A program made the position numbers and the translations under genes. The notes beneath the pieces are model-generated. The model had not been told where the DNA came from and did not search any database. It was given only the letters and a program-made list of their open reading frames with translations. From positions 620,001 through 684,000 of the forward strand of contig NZ_CP118946.1 of NCBI RefSeq assembly GCF_029011175.1: a stretch of 64,000 bases of DNA, read 5' to 3'. This document shows, one piece after another, positions 26,639 to 36,982 of the stretch; the stretch's first letter is position 1, and each line of letters starts with the position of its first letter. The stretch comes from Winkia neuii (GTDB lineage: Bacteria > Actinomycetota > Actinomycetes > Actinomycetales > Actinomycetaceae).

Positions 26639-27238
26639 GTGAGCGAGAATAGCTATCCAGAAGACGAATTCGATCAGATCGGCCGGGACCTGCCCGCTGG
26701 GGTGCACCGCGCCTCCAAGTCCACTTTCTCGAAAGTGCTGCCCTTCTTGATTGTGTTGATTGTTATGCCGTTGCTCGCCTGGGGAGTGGTGGGCCTGGTG
26801 AAACACAACTCGGGTGTGCAAACCCCCAAAGCGCAGTCGACTAGCCAAGCGCCAAAGGCCAGCCCTAAGAAACAAACCCCTTCGCCCTCGCCATCTACGG
26901 AAGCGAAGGAAGAAAAGACGGAAGAAGCAAAGAAGGAATTCGATCCCTCTCAGGCTGCTTCCATCCCAGTTTCGGTATTCAACGTGGACGCCGGAAACGG
27001 GGTAGCTGGTGAGGCCGCGCAGAAGCTGATCAACTACGGGTTCACCGATTCGGCTGCATCGAACAGGCCCGACGCAGTGCTGGATCAAACTACCGTCTAC
27101 TACGGTTCTGAAGATCTTGCAGAAGCTGCCAAGGCCGTTGGTGAGCAGCTAGGTATTTCGGCTGTCCAACTGTCGCCTGACATTGCGACAGAGCAGGGCC
27201 GAATCTACGTCTATATAAAGTCTGACTACCAGCAATAG
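26639..27238 (+). CDS. LytR C-terminal domain membrane protein
   Basis: The 199-residue protein has a short cytoplasmic N-terminus, one membrane helix (about residues 32-56), a charged Pro/Ser/Lys/Glu linker and a C-terminal LytR_C-type domain (PVSVFNVDAGNGVAGEAAQKLINYGF, VYYGSEDLAEAAKAVGEQLG). Such domains accompany LytR-CpsA-Psr cell-wall ligases, but the catalytic LCP domain is absent here. A wall-related extracytoplasmic role is likely. The start is GTG, and a clear terminator follows. Confidence 0.8.
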   Translation: MSENSYPEDEFDQIGRDLPAGVHRASKSTFSKVLPFLIVLIVMPLLAWGVVGLVKHNSGVQTPKAQSTSQAPKASPKKQTPSPSPSTEAKEEKTEEAKKEFDPSQAASIPVSVFNVDAGNGVAGEAAQKLINYGFTDSAASNRPDAVLDQTTVYYGSEDLAEAAKAVGEQLGISAVQLSPDIATEQGRIYVYIKSDYQQ

Positions 27239-27250
27239 CTAAGCGTATCG

Positions 27251-27285
27251 AAGGCGCATCCACCCGTAAGGTGGGTGCGCCTTTT
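27251..27285 (+). terminator. Terminator after LytR_C gene
   Basis: A 14-bp stem with one G-T wobble (27251-27264 with 27270-27283), a five-base loop and a TTTT tail lie 13 bases after the stop codon. It isolates the heat-shock promoter region downstream. Confidence 0.85.
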
Positions 27286-27323
27286 CGCTAGTGGGCGAAC
27301 CGGGCGGACTAAACTTACGCCGT

Positions 27324-27350
27324 CTTGCACTCTGAGGCTGAGAGTGCCAA
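27324..27350 (+). promoter_or_regulatory. CIRCE element 1 (HrcA operator) upstream of groEL
   Basis: CTTGCACTC, nine bases and GAGTGCCAA form an imperfect copy of the CIRCE consensus TTAGCACTC-N9-GAGTGCTAA. It lies 9 bases before a better copy, giving a double HrcA operator. Confidence 0.75.
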
Positions 27351-27358
27351 ACTTTGAG

Positions 27359-27385
27359 TTAGCACTCCACCGGGGTGAGTGATAA
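27359..27385 (+). promoter_or_regulatory. CIRCE element 2 (HrcA operator) upstream of groEL
   Basis: TTAGCACTC, nine bases and GAGTGATAA match the CIRCE consensus with one mismatch. It lies about 135 bases upstream of the groEL start, so heat-shock control of groEL by HrcA is expected. Confidence 0.9.
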
Positions 27386-27513
27386 CTGACTGCTTATCCC
27401 CGCGGAGCAAAAACCAATACAGGTGCTGCATGAGGGTAGAGCCTACCGGATGGTCCGGGCAGTTCTATCCGTCCGTCGCGGGCATGCACACCGCCAACCG
27501 TAGGTAGGAATAA

Positions 27514-29142
<1,629 letters not shown>

Positions 29143-29159
29143 AAAGTACTCCAACCGGA

Positions 29160-29200
29160 AAGCCCGCGTTATCCCGCAAATAGCGAGGTAGCGCGGGCTT
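29160..29200. terminator. Possible terminator hairpin between groEL and WXG100 gene
   Basis: AAGCCCGCG at 29160-29168 pairs with CGCGGGCTT at 29192-29200 around a 23-base loop. The right arm lies in the end of the convergent WXG100 gene and there is no strong T-run, so the call is tentative. Confidence 0.4.
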
Positions 29201-29459
29201 CCGCGTCTTCATAGGTAGTAGAAGCGGCAGTGAGCGCCTGAGAAATGGAATCGAGCGCAGATTCCACTTGGGCCTGGGCCCCGCGCCACTGGGTCGTAGC
29301 GGAACTAAAAGCGGCAGAAGCGGCACCCTGCCATTCGCCCTCGAGCGCACCAAGCTGAGACATCATCTGCGCCACATCGGAACGAATCTGCCCAGCGATC
29401 GTAGAGACCTGGCCGGCAGCCAAAGAAATAGAACCCGAATTCGCTGTAAAACGTGCCAT
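29169..29459 (-). CDS. WXG100 family (ESAT-6-like) protein
   Basis: The 96-residue product is a small helical hairpin protein with the turn motif W-Q-G in LEGEWQGAASAAF near residue 43 and a heptad-like pattern on both sides, matching the secreted WXG100 family. These are substrates of type VII/ESX secretion. No EccC-type ATPase or partner gene is next to it, so it is an orphan in this window. The ATG at 29459 has an AAAGGGA site; a longer frame to 29561 is less plausible. Confidence 0.82.
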   Translation of the reverse strand: MARFTANSGSISLAAGQVSTIAGQIRSDVAQMMSQLGALEGEWQGAASAAFSSATTQWRGAQAQVESALDSISQALTAASTTYEDAEARATSLFAG

Positions 29460-29601
29460 GATTTTCCCTTTCTGATTTTCCCTCACTGGCACGATCAGAA
29501 TAGAAAAACCCCAACTAGTGTTTAGGTAGAAATGAACAGGCGCCGTGGGCATAACGCGCACAGGACACCTGTGGAAAAAGATTTACTGCTAAATAGCTAG
29601 C

Positions 29602-30663
29602 CTAGTCAGTCCCCGCCGCGGATTCCTTTGGCTTCTCTTCGCGTTTGGGTAGGGAATCCAAGACGTCAATGGCAAGCTCTAACGAAGAGGAAAGATCTTC
29701 TTGCTCCGCCTGCTCCTCTTCTAAATCCTGGTCCTGGTTGGCCTTCTCTTCCAAGGCGCCCTCGTCTGGAGCCATCTGCGGCTGCTCCTCCGAATCTTCC
29801 TCGGCTTTGATCACCGGCAGTTCCGCAGTAATTACCTGAGGCTCCGATGCAGACTTAAGCGGTGCCATGCCCTTGATTACCCCAGTTGAGGGGTCATCAG
29901 AGCGATGCTGATAGCGCTCAATGGCCTCATCGTGTTGCTCCGCCGCATCATTAGCCTCTCGACGGACATCAGATTCCAGACTAGAAAGCTCCGTATCCAG
30001 CCGGGCCTTCTCGGCCTCCAAATTATTGCGCGCCACCGAATCCCAATCCTCCGCCATCGGAGAATTGAAAATGGCATTGCGCCCCAGCAGCTTGCGCACA
30101 ATACGCCGCCGGAAACGACAGTACGCGGCCTCAGGAACATGCGCGTACTCCTCGCGCACCGCAGCCACATAGTCGCGATAATCCTGCGGATCAGCGGCAA
30201 GCATCGACATGTCAGCGTCCAACAACACCTGCTGGTCCACATCGTCCGGGTAAGACCGGTGCGACTTCATAGAAATAATCAGCCCGCAGATGCGCTCAAC
30301 CACCGACTCGTCCAAACCGGTCGCCTTCAAAATCTTGGCCGCCGCAGAAGCCGAAGCTACCTCGTCCTCGCCAACGGCACGTGCATCGTCGCCGTCCTCA
30401 TAATCCACGAAAACAATGCCATGTAGCCACGCAGCAACACGCAACAAATCAGGATCGTGGGTGCACCCCTGCAACTCGTCGATACCGGATAGAACAGCAA
30501 CCAGGTGCTGCACATTATGGTAGTGACGATTCGGGGAATCCCACTTCGCCAATAGCTGCCCCGCCAGCTCTTCGAGCTGTGCGCGATCCAAATCCACGCC
30601 AATGTTCGACATGGAACGAGCGAACGCGCCCGGAAGCCATTGCGGAGTTTCACTGGAAGTCAT
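29602..30663 (-). CDS. HD-domain protein with acidic C-terminal tail
   Basis: The 353-residue protein has an N-terminal metal-dependent phosphohydrolase-like region (SPNRHYHNVQHLVAVL near residue 46, AAWLHGIVF near 80, LLDADMSMLAADP near 150) typical of predicted HD hydrolases, although the canonical HD pair reads HG. The last ~110 residues are highly acidic, low-complexity and probably disordered. Substrate is unknown. The ATG at 30663 with GAGG upstream is preferred over the TTG at 30675. Confidence 0.72.
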   Translation of the reverse strand: MTSSETPQWLPGAFARSMSNIGVDLDRAQLEELAGQLLAKWDSPNRHYHNVQHLVAVLSGIDELQGCTHDPDLLRVAAWLHGIVFVDYEDGDDARAVGEDEVASASAAAKILKATGLDESVVERICGLIISMKSHRSYPDDVDQQVLLDADMSMLAADPQDYRDYVAAVREEYAHVPEAAYCRFRRRIVRKLLGRNAIFNSPMAEDWDSVARNNLEAEKARLDTELSSLESDVRREANDAAEQHDEAIERYQHRSDDPSTGVIKGMAPLKSASEPQVITAELPVIKAEEDSEEQPQMAPDEGALEEKANQDQDLEEEQAEQEDLSSSLELAIDVLDSLPKREEKPKESAAGTD

Positions 30664-30758
30664 AAACAACCTCAAACGACTACGATGACACCGGCTAGCT
30701 TATGCCCCAAACGGCAATTTAGCCCAACTTTTGCCATCCGTAGTGGCAAATATTGCAG

Positions 30759-32273
30759 TTACGGCACCGTAGGCAAGTACAACCTAACCGTGAGCCCCCC
30801 GCCCTCGGTAGTGCGCAATTCGGCACTGCCGTTGTGCGCTTTAGCAATAGCGCTAACAATGGCAAGCCCCAGACCAGAGCCACCCGTGTTCCGAGTTCTA
30901 GAAGTATCAGACCTGTAGAAACGCTTGAATACTTGGGCCCTTTCGTCTTTGGCAATGCCGGGTCCGTGGTCGCGAACCTCCAACAAAGTCATGCTAGAGC
31001 GCGTGCCCACCGCAAATTCGACGGGACTGCCAGGTGGGGTGTACCGCACGGCGTTGCCCACCAGATTAGCGAGTACCTGCATGATCTGATTGCGATCCAC
31101 GTGGGCGAAGACAGGTTCGCGCGCAGGATTACCCTCCAAATCAACGATCTCTACTTTTCGTTTGCGGTCGAGCGCCCCAAGGTCCGAAGCAGCCAGTTGG
31201 ACGAGCTCCGTTAGGTCCACGTCCTCGAACTTCAACTTTCGGCCCTCATCTAAGCGGGCAAGTTTCAGCAGGTCCTCGACTAATTCGCTCATCCTAGAGG
31301 CCTCTGACTCGATCCGTCCCATAACGTCCGGCACGCCCTCGGGCGGAACCCCGCCCATCCGGTACAGCTCGCCGTAACCGCGGATCGCCGCCAAAGGCGT
31401 GCGCAGCTCATGGGAAGCGTCAGACACAAACTGGTGCATCTTCTTCTCGGAGGCCTTCCTGGCAGTGAAAGACTCCTCTAGGTAGGTGAGCATCTTGTTT
31501 AGCGACTGCGAAAGGGAACCGACCTCGGTAGTGGGCGGTTCATTGTCAACCCTTTGCGTCATGTCGCCACCCGCGATCTTGCCCGCCACTGATTCAATTT
31601 CGCGCAGAGGACGAAGCGAACGACGCACCAGGTAAAAGGCGGCAAGTGCCCCAGCTGCTGCGATCAAAAGCGAAGAAAACAGCAGGTACAGGGAAGTGCG
31701 GTAAATAGTCTGTGACACGCCCGCCAAAGGGAGGGCGACCGTTGCCACCCCCACCGGAATATCCGCCCGGTAAAGCGGTACGGCCACAGCGCGCCAGGCG
31801 ATTCCAATTTTTGAAGACGGAACCGTGATCGGCTGAGTCATATGCGCATCATCTAATTCGTTGAACGAAAGCAGCTCGCCGGTTTCGGGGACGCCGAACT
31901 GCTGCCGCGTGGCAGAAGTGATGATGACCTGGCCTTTGGCCTGCTGTTTGCCGTGCCGTTCGCCATATTCCAGACGCACGTAGTAATTCGACGGCAATTC
32001 CGGATCCGTCCTCATATCGAGCGTAGGGGATATGGCCGTCACCTGGCGTTGCGCCGTAGAGATCAATTCGTGGTCGACCTGTCCGACCAAGTGAGATTGC
32101 AAAATGCCCAGCATCGAGGCACCAGCGAGTACCAGCCCAACCGTGATCAGCGAGGTAGTAACTGTGACGAGGCGGAAAGTAAGGGGAGTGGAGTGCCAGC
32201 GCAAGCGAAGATTTCGCAGGAGGGCGACGTCAGCGTTTTCTCTCTTGGTCCGCCGTTTCCGGGCGTTTCTCAT
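30759..32273 (-). CDS. Sensor histidine kinase (TrcS/MprB-like)
   Basis: The 504-residue membrane kinase has two membrane helices (about residues 35-57 and 195-217) flanking an extracellular sensor loop, then HAMP, the phosphoacceptor H-box SDASHELRTPLAAIRGYGELYRMGG, and ATP-lid motifs NLVGNAVRYTPPGSP, DHGPGIA and GGSGLGLAIV. The H-box context closely recalls mycobacterial TrcS. Its ATG overlaps the stop of the response regulator by four bases, so the pair is one operon. The signal is unknown. Confidence 0.9.
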   Translation of the reverse strand: MRNARKRRTKRENADVALLRNLRLRWHSTPLTFRLVTVTTSLITVGLVLAGASMLGILQSHLVGQVDHELISTAQRQVTAISPTLDMRTDPELPSNYYVRLEYGERHGKQQAKGQVIITSATRQQFGVPETGELLSFNELDDAHMTQPITVPSSKIGIAWRAVAVPLYRADIPVGVATVALPLAGVSQTIYRTSLYLLFSSLLIAAAGALAAFYLVRRSLRPLREIESVAGKIAGGDMTQRVDNEPPTTEVGSLSQSLNKMLTYLEESFTARKASEKKMHQFVSDASHELRTPLAAIRGYGELYRMGGVPPEGVPDVMGRIESEASRMSELVEDLLKLARLDEGRKLKFEDVDLTELVQLAASDLGALDRKRKVEIVDLEGNPAREPVFAHVDRNQIMQVLANLVGNAVRYTPPGSPVEFAVGTRSSMTLLEVRDHGPGIAKDERAQVFKRFYRSDTSRTRNTGGSGLGLAIVSAIAKAHNGSAELRTTEGGGLTVRLYLPTVP

Positions 32274-32971
32274 TCTTCCCGCATGATGTAGCCGACACCG
32301 CGCCGGGTGTGGATAATTTCGCCGGAAGAGCCAGCTACATCCAGTTTGCGGCGGAGGTAACTGATGTAGGATTCAACGATCGCGGCTTCTCCGTCCCAGT
32401 CGTATTCCCAAACGTGGTCCAAGATCTGCATTTTCGAGACGACCCGGCCTTCGTTGAGCATCAGGTAGCGGAGCAGCTTGAATTCTGTGGGGGACAGGTC
32501 GACTAGCGTTCCGGCACGGTGAACTTCGTGTGCGTCCTCGTCTAAAGTAATGTCCCCAACGCGCATTTTGGGTTCGTCCGCGACGGTGGTCTTGGTGCGG
32601 CGTAGTATCGCCCGGATGCGGGCGACGACCTCTTCGAGGCCGAAGGGCTTGGTCACGTAGTCGTCTCCGCCAACGGTGAGGCCCTGGATTTTGTCTTGCA
32701 TGTCATCGCGGGCGGTCAAGAACAGGACCGGCATCTGTAGCCCTGCTTCGCGCAGGTGCCGGGTGACGGCGAAGCCGTCCATGTCGGGCATCATGACGTC
32801 GAGGACGATCAGGTCTGGCTTATATTCCTTGGCAGCGCGGAGTCCTGTGGCGCCGTCGGCTGCAATTTCGACGTCGAATCCGGCGAAACGCAGTGAGGAG
32901 GCGAGCAGGTCGCGGATATTGGGCTCGTCGTCGACTACTAACAGTTTGGCTTCGGACTGGTTTTGATCCAT
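32270..32971 (-). CDS. OmpR/PhoB-family response regulator
   Basis: The 233-residue DNA-binding regulator has a receiver domain (VVDDEPNIRD, phosphoacceptor Asp58 in LIVLDVMMPDMDG, KPFGLEEVVARI) and a C-terminal winged helix (LSPTEFKLLRYLMLNEGRVVSK, SYISYLRRKLD, RRGVGYIMRE). It is partnered with the overlapping histidine kinase gene. The ATG at 32971 fits the family N-terminus; an ATG at 32989 is possible, while a longer frame runs into the 14-bp repeat. Two repeat copies lie just upstream. Confidence 0.9.
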   Translation of the reverse strand: MDQNQSEAKLLVVDDEPNIRDLLASSLRFAGFDVEIAADGATGLRAAKEYKPDLIVLDVMMPDMDGFAVTRHLREAGLQMPVLFLTARDDMQDKIQGLTVGGDDYVTKPFGLEEVVARIRAILRRTKTTVADEPKMRVGDITLDEDAHEVHRAGTLVDLSPTEFKLLRYLMLNEGRVVSKMQILDHVWEYDWDGEAAIVESYISYLRRKLDVAGSSGEIIHTRRGVGYIMREE

Positions 32972-33069
32972 AAAACCAATTTTACCCATGCAGCTGAACG
33001 ATCGCTGGATGGGGCCTGTAAGAGCGCGAAGTATAGTCCCAGGTGGGCTGCCCCTCCGCCGCAAATTGG

Positions 33070-33127
33070 AGTGAACGTACACTTAAATCCGGGCTGGTTT
33101 TTCGGGTCAGCGGAGTGAACGTACACT
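33070..33127 (+). repeat. Two direct copies of AGTGAACGTACACT, 44 bp apart
   Basis: Exact copies start at 33070 and 33114 in the divergent intergenic region between the response-regulator gene and the PH-domain operon. The second is extended to GGAGTG...CACTCC, enlarging the palindrome. These are the first copies of a motif seen 22 times in the window. Confidence 0.9.
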
Positions 33128-33174
33128 CCAAAAGCTAGGTTGCGGCTGCCCCGCGTCTCGCCAATACTTTAACT

Positions 33175-33714
33175 ATGACTGATGCACCTCAAAGCCGTAT
33201 TGAACAGCCGATGCGAGCGGCCGGGGCCAACGGCGACCCCTTCACTCCTGCGGGAGCGCAGTTCCATCCAGTATCCATGAAGCTGTGGAAGGCAAGGCTG
33301 GCAGGAGCCCTCATGGTGCCCGTCCCCCTGCTAATAGCGCTGATTGCTATCACCATCTTGGCTCACCAGCCACTACTGTGGATCGGCGTAGCCGCGCTGG
33401 TTGCCTTCATCGCATGGCTGACATGGCTGATCCCAAGGCAGGTACGTGCCATAGGTTGGGCAGCTACTAATGACGAACTCCTGATCCGCCGTGGCATCAT
33501 GTTCAAATCCATGTGCGCAGTACCGTACGGGCGCATGCAATTCGTCGACCTAAACGAAGGCCCACTAGACCGATGGATGGGCATTGCTTCCGTCAAACTG
33601 CACACCGCTGCAGCCACCACCGACGCGAACATTCCTGGCCTCCCCAAAGAAGACGCAATCCTGCTGCGTGACCGCCTGTCCGCCCTCGGCAATGCGGAGA
33701 TGGCCGGTCTATGA
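33175..33714 (+). CDS. PH-domain membrane protein (YdbS-like)
   Basis: The 179-residue protein has two adjacent membrane helices (about residues 43-85) followed by one bacterial PH domain (bPH_2: ATNDELLIRRGIMFKSMCAVPYGRMQFVDLNEGPLDRWMGIASVKLHTA). This is the YdbS architecture. Its partner with several such domains follows with a four-base overlap; YdbS/YdbT pairs are associated with membrane or peptide stress in Bacillus, but the role here is unknown. Confidence 0.85.
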   Translation: MTDAPQSRIEQPMRAAGANGDPFTPAGAQFHPVSMKLWKARLAGALMVPVPLLIALIAITILAHQPLLWIGVAALVAFIAWLTWLIPRQVRAIGWAATNDELLIRRGIMFKSMCAVPYGRMQFVDLNEGPLDRWMGIASVKLHTAAATTDANIPGLPKEDAILLRDRLSALGNAEMAGL

Positions 33715-35279
33715 GCGTCCAGGAAGAAGTACGCGCCGACCAATGGCGTAAAGTCCACCCGCTCTCTCCATTACTAAATGGAGGAGCCGCCCTCACCACT
33801 TTCCTCGGGGTCGTCCTGTTCGGAAACTTACAGGTGCTTTCGGAAGCCGCCCAGTACTTAGATGGAAAATTTAGCGTCGGCTTGGTCATTCTGATTGTCT
33901 CGGGGGCAGTAGTAGCCCTTATTTTAGCGCTACTTTGCTTCACGTACTTGCAGTGGCGAAACACCTTCTACGCAGTAACTGACGAAGCTGTGCACTTTCG
34001 CCACGGCGTCATTTTCAAAGCCCACAGGCGCGCCCCACTCGACCGCGTGCAGTCGGTAGACATTTCGCGCTCACTACTGTCGCGCGTGCTAGGACTTGCC
34101 GAAATAAGAGTGGAGTCTGCTGGCGGCCCGGGGTCATCGGTGAAAATCCAGTATCTTTCTGTGGGGAAAGCCGAGGACGTACGACGCGAAATACTGCACC
34201 GAGAAGAGATACAGAACGAAGAGGTGTTAGAGGGCGAGGAGAATGCGGGCTCAGCAACCGAAGATTCGGGGATTGCCCATTCAGGAGTAATTGGCGCGGA
34301 GTATAAGGGGCCTAACTTCCAGCCATGGGAACTATACAAACTGGACTTACCCATCTTCCTTGGGGGCATGGTGCGCTCGGTAGGGATCATTATTGCCGTG
34401 GTCACCATATTGGGGTTCGTAGTTGGGGCGATCGTGCTGGTGAGTATCCTCGGCGCCTCAGAATTTGCGATTGCTCTTGGAGGCATCCAGTTCATAATCT
34501 CCATCGTCGTTGCTATTGCGGGTATAGGCTCTGCGGTATGGGGGCGAGTGAATTCTGAATACGGTTTCACTGCCGCAGTAACGAGTGCGGGCATCCGCAT
34601 TACCCGAGGTCTAACGAAGCAGATTTCCCAAACTATACCGCCGGGGCGCATACACGCCGTGCGGTTGCAGCAGCCACTGCTGTGGCGGTCCAAGGACTGG
34701 TGGCGAGTATCCGCAGTGCAAGCAGGCGTAGGCCAAACTGCTCAAGCGGCAAAAGAGGCTTCAAGCGAGGGCGGTCGTGGTAAGGTCACCATGTTGCCAA
34801 CGGGGACCCGGGACCAGGCGCTTAGGGCGCTCTGGCTTGTAGTCCGTGACCTTGGAATAGACGATCCTGACGCGTTCTTGGAAGAAGCTCTAACGGGTAG
34901 TGGGGAAGGAAAATACTTCACTCCTGTGGGGAGGAAAGTACGCCTACTAGATCCGCTCACGTACAACCGCAAGTCCGTGTTCATCACCGACACGGTAGTA
35001 GCGGTTCGCGACGGCCGGATTACTAGAACACTCGACATCATCCCGCATGAGCACGCCCAATCTGTCACTGCGAAGCAGGGCCCGTTAGAACGCTGGCTCA
35101 ACGTGGGCAACATGCGTTTGGACCTAGTTTTCAACTCAACGGGGATGGGCGAAGTAAAACATCTCTCCGAGGAGGTACTATCCGCCGCCGTCATGCAACA
35201 GGCAGAGCTAGCCAGGCTGCGGCGCGGTGAAGAACCGATGGAGGAGTGGCAAAAGCGCATGGCGAGGTCCTCCGCATGA
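33711..35279 (+). CDS. PH-domain membrane protein (YdbT-like)
   Basis: The 522-residue protein carries several membrane helices and repeated bPH_2 domains: VTDEAVHFRHGVIFKAHRRAPLDRVQSVDISRSLLSRVLGLAEIRVESAGG near residue 90, a second after VTSAGIRITRGLTKQISQTIPPGRIHAVR near 290, and a third ITDTVVAVRDGRITRTLDIIPHEHAQSVTAKQGPLERWLNVGNMRLDLV near 430. The start overlaps the YdbS-like gene by four bases and its stop overlaps the next gene by four, so all are in one operon leading to panC. Confidence 0.85.
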   Translation: MSVQEEVRADQWRKVHPLSPLLNGGAALTTFLGVVLFGNLQVLSEAAQYLDGKFSVGLVILIVSGAVVALILALLCFTYLQWRNTFYAVTDEAVHFRHGVIFKAHRRAPLDRVQSVDISRSLLSRVLGLAEIRVESAGGPGSSVKIQYLSVGKAEDVRREILHREEIQNEEVLEGEENAGSATEDSGIAHSGVIGAEYKGPNFQPWELYKLDLPIFLGGMVRSVGIIIAVVTILGFVVGAIVLVSILGASEFAIALGGIQFIISIVVAIAGIGSAVWGRVNSEYGFTAAVTSAGIRITRGLTKQISQTIPPGRIHAVRLQQPLLWRSKDWWRVSAVQAGVGQTAQAAKEASSEGGRGKVTMLPTGTRDQALRALWLVVRDLGIDDPDAFLEEALTGSGEGKYFTPVGRKVRLLDPLTYNRKSVFITDTVVAVRDGRITRTLDIIPHEHAQSVTAKQGPLERWLNVGNMRLDLVFNSTGMGEVKHLSEEVLSAAVMQQAELARLRRGEEPMEEWQKRMARSSA

Positions 35280-36085
35280 GCGCCCAGTCTCGCCTCCGGA
35301 TAGCCGTGGTGGGGACGGGGAAGGCAGGATGCGTCCTCGGCTCAGCCCTGCGTGCCAGTGGACACGAAATCGTTGGGGTTACGCCCGCCTCTGACACAGA
35401 CCGGGTAGAAGCAATGCTGCCGGGGGTACCTATCCTAGATGCAGATAAGTTGGTACCTCAGGCAGACCTGGTGTTGCTCACCGTGCCCGACTCGCTCATT
35501 GCGGAGGTGTGCCAAGGATTGACGGAACTAGGAGTGATCAGATCTGGGCAGATCGTGGTGCATGCCGCCATGGCAGGCCTCCGCGTCCTGCAGAGCGCTT
35601 CCGCTGTGGGAGTGTTACCGCTATCTATCCACCCGGTAATATCTTTGACCGGCACCTCCATCGACCTCTCGCGGATGCAGGATCGGCCCATAATCGTAAC
35701 CGCTCCGGCGCCGCTGCTGCCGATCGCGCAGGCGCTCGCGGTGGAACTTGGCGGCAGCCCAATTCCCGTTGCCGAGGACGACCGCCCTCTTGTGGCCGCG
35801 GCTCTGACGCATGCTAGCGCACACGTTGCTACCGTATTAGAGCAAGCCAAAGCTTTACTGTCCATGGCTGGTTTGGACAATCCTGAAGCGATGCTAGAGG
35901 GAATTGATGAGGTGCCTCAGGTAGAACGGATCGGCACTCCTGCGGCGCTTGCAGCTATTACTCGCGCTGAACAGGCCGCCCTCGCGCTGGGAGCAGACCC
36001 GGATAATAGGGATCTTACTCCGAATATTAACGGCGTTGCGGAAGCGTATAAGCTGCTTTCTGAACAAACTAAGGAAAGGCAATGA
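35276..36085 (+). CDS. Rossmann-fold, DUF2520-containing oxidoreductase-like protein
   Basis: The 269-residue protein has an N-terminal NAD(P)-binding motif (IAVVGTGKAGCVLGSALRASGHEIVGV) and a C-terminal helical DUF2520-type domain (VLPLSIHPVISLTGT, ALTHASAHVATVLEQAKALL). The layout is like ketopantoate reductase or P5C reductase. In many Actinobacteria this family lies directly before panC, as here with a four-base overlap, so a pantothenate-related reductase role is plausible but unproven. Confidence 0.8.
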   Translation: MSAQSRLRIAVVGTGKAGCVLGSALRASGHEIVGVTPASDTDRVEAMLPGVPILDADKLVPQADLVLLTVPDSLIAEVCQGLTELGVIRSGQIVVHAAMAGLRVLQSASAVGVLPLSIHPVISLTGTSIDLSRMQDRPIIVTAPAPLLPIAQALAVELGGSPIPVAEDDRPLVAAALTHASAHVATVLEQAKALLSMAGLDNPEAMLEGIDEVPQVERIGTPAALAAITRAEQAALALGADPDNRDLTPNINGVAEAYKLLSEQTKERQ

Positions 36086-36939
36086 TGGATCCTCAGCTCG
36101 TGTACACGGGATCAGAGCTACGTCAGGCGTTACAGGATAAGCATGGCCAGGTTGGGCTGGTCATGACTATGGGCGCGTTGCACGAGGGGCACCTGGATTT
36201 GGTTCGTGCAGCTCGTAAAGCCAATGACGTGGTGGTGGTTTCGATCTTTGTGAACCCGATACAGTTCGCGCCAGAGGAGGACTACGGGGCCTATCCACGT
36301 GACCTGCAGCAGGATGTGCAGGCCCTTTCCAAAGTGGGGGCGGACGTGGTGTTTGCGCCCTCGCCGGAAACGATGTACCCCAATGGGCAGCCGCAAATTT
36401 CTTTCCAGGTTGGTCAGGTTGGGGCTAACTACGAGGGCGCTGCCCGGCCCACCCACTTCGCTGGGGTAGTGCAGATCGTGTCTAAGGTGTTCAACTTGGT
36501 GCGCCCGCATCGGGCCTATTTTGGGCAGAAGGATGCGCAGCAGTTGGCGGTTGTAAGGCAGCTCGTACGGGATTTGGACTATCCCATTCGGATTGAGGCA
36601 ATCCCTATCCGGCGGGAACCTAGCGGATTGGCGCTTTCTTCCAGAAATGCCTATCTCAGCCCCGAAGAACACGAGCAGGCCACTGCGCTAAATAAGGCCT
36701 TGACAGCTGGGCTTCAGGCAGCGGCCGCGACGGGATCTGCGACCAGCGTGTTGGAAACGACCAAGGCAGTCCTTGAGCAGGCGCCGGGAGTGCAGACCGA
36801 ATATGTGGCTCTGGTTGACCCCAATACTATGGAAGAGGTGCGGGAAGGCCAGAAGGTGACTGCAACGCTAATGTTGGCAGCGCGGGTAGGCTCGACCAGA
36901 CTAATCGACAACACGTTAGTGGTGTTGGGCCCGCGCTAG
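36082..36939 (+). CDS. panC: Pantothenate synthetase
   Basis: The 285-residue enzyme joins pantoate and beta-alanine using ATP. Signature segments are MGALHEGHLDLVRAARKANDVVVVSIFVNPIQF near residue 30, GQKDAQQLAVVRQLVRDL near 150, the KMSKS-like region IRREPSGLALSSRNAYLS near 185 and the C-terminal domain. An ATG at 36082 overlaps the upstream stop, and another follows at 36085. PanB and PanD are not in the window; pantothenate kinase CoaA is at 42 kb. Confidence 0.95.
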   Translation: MMDPQLVYTGSELRQALQDKHGQVGLVMTMGALHEGHLDLVRAARKANDVVVVSIFVNPIQFAPEEDYGAYPRDLQQDVQALSKVGADVVFAPSPETMYPNGQPQISFQVGQVGANYEGAARPTHFAGVVQIVSKVFNLVRPHRAYFGQKDAQQLAVVRQLVRDLDYPIRIEAIPIRREPSGLALSSRNAYLSPEEHEQATALNKALTAGLQAAAATGSATSVLETTKAVLEQAPGVQTEYVALVDPNTMEEVREGQKVTATLMLAARVGSTRLIDNTLVVLGPR

Positions 36940-36982
36940 CTCGCACAACGAACGAATTCCCAGAGCACGGAAGGAATGGGAC

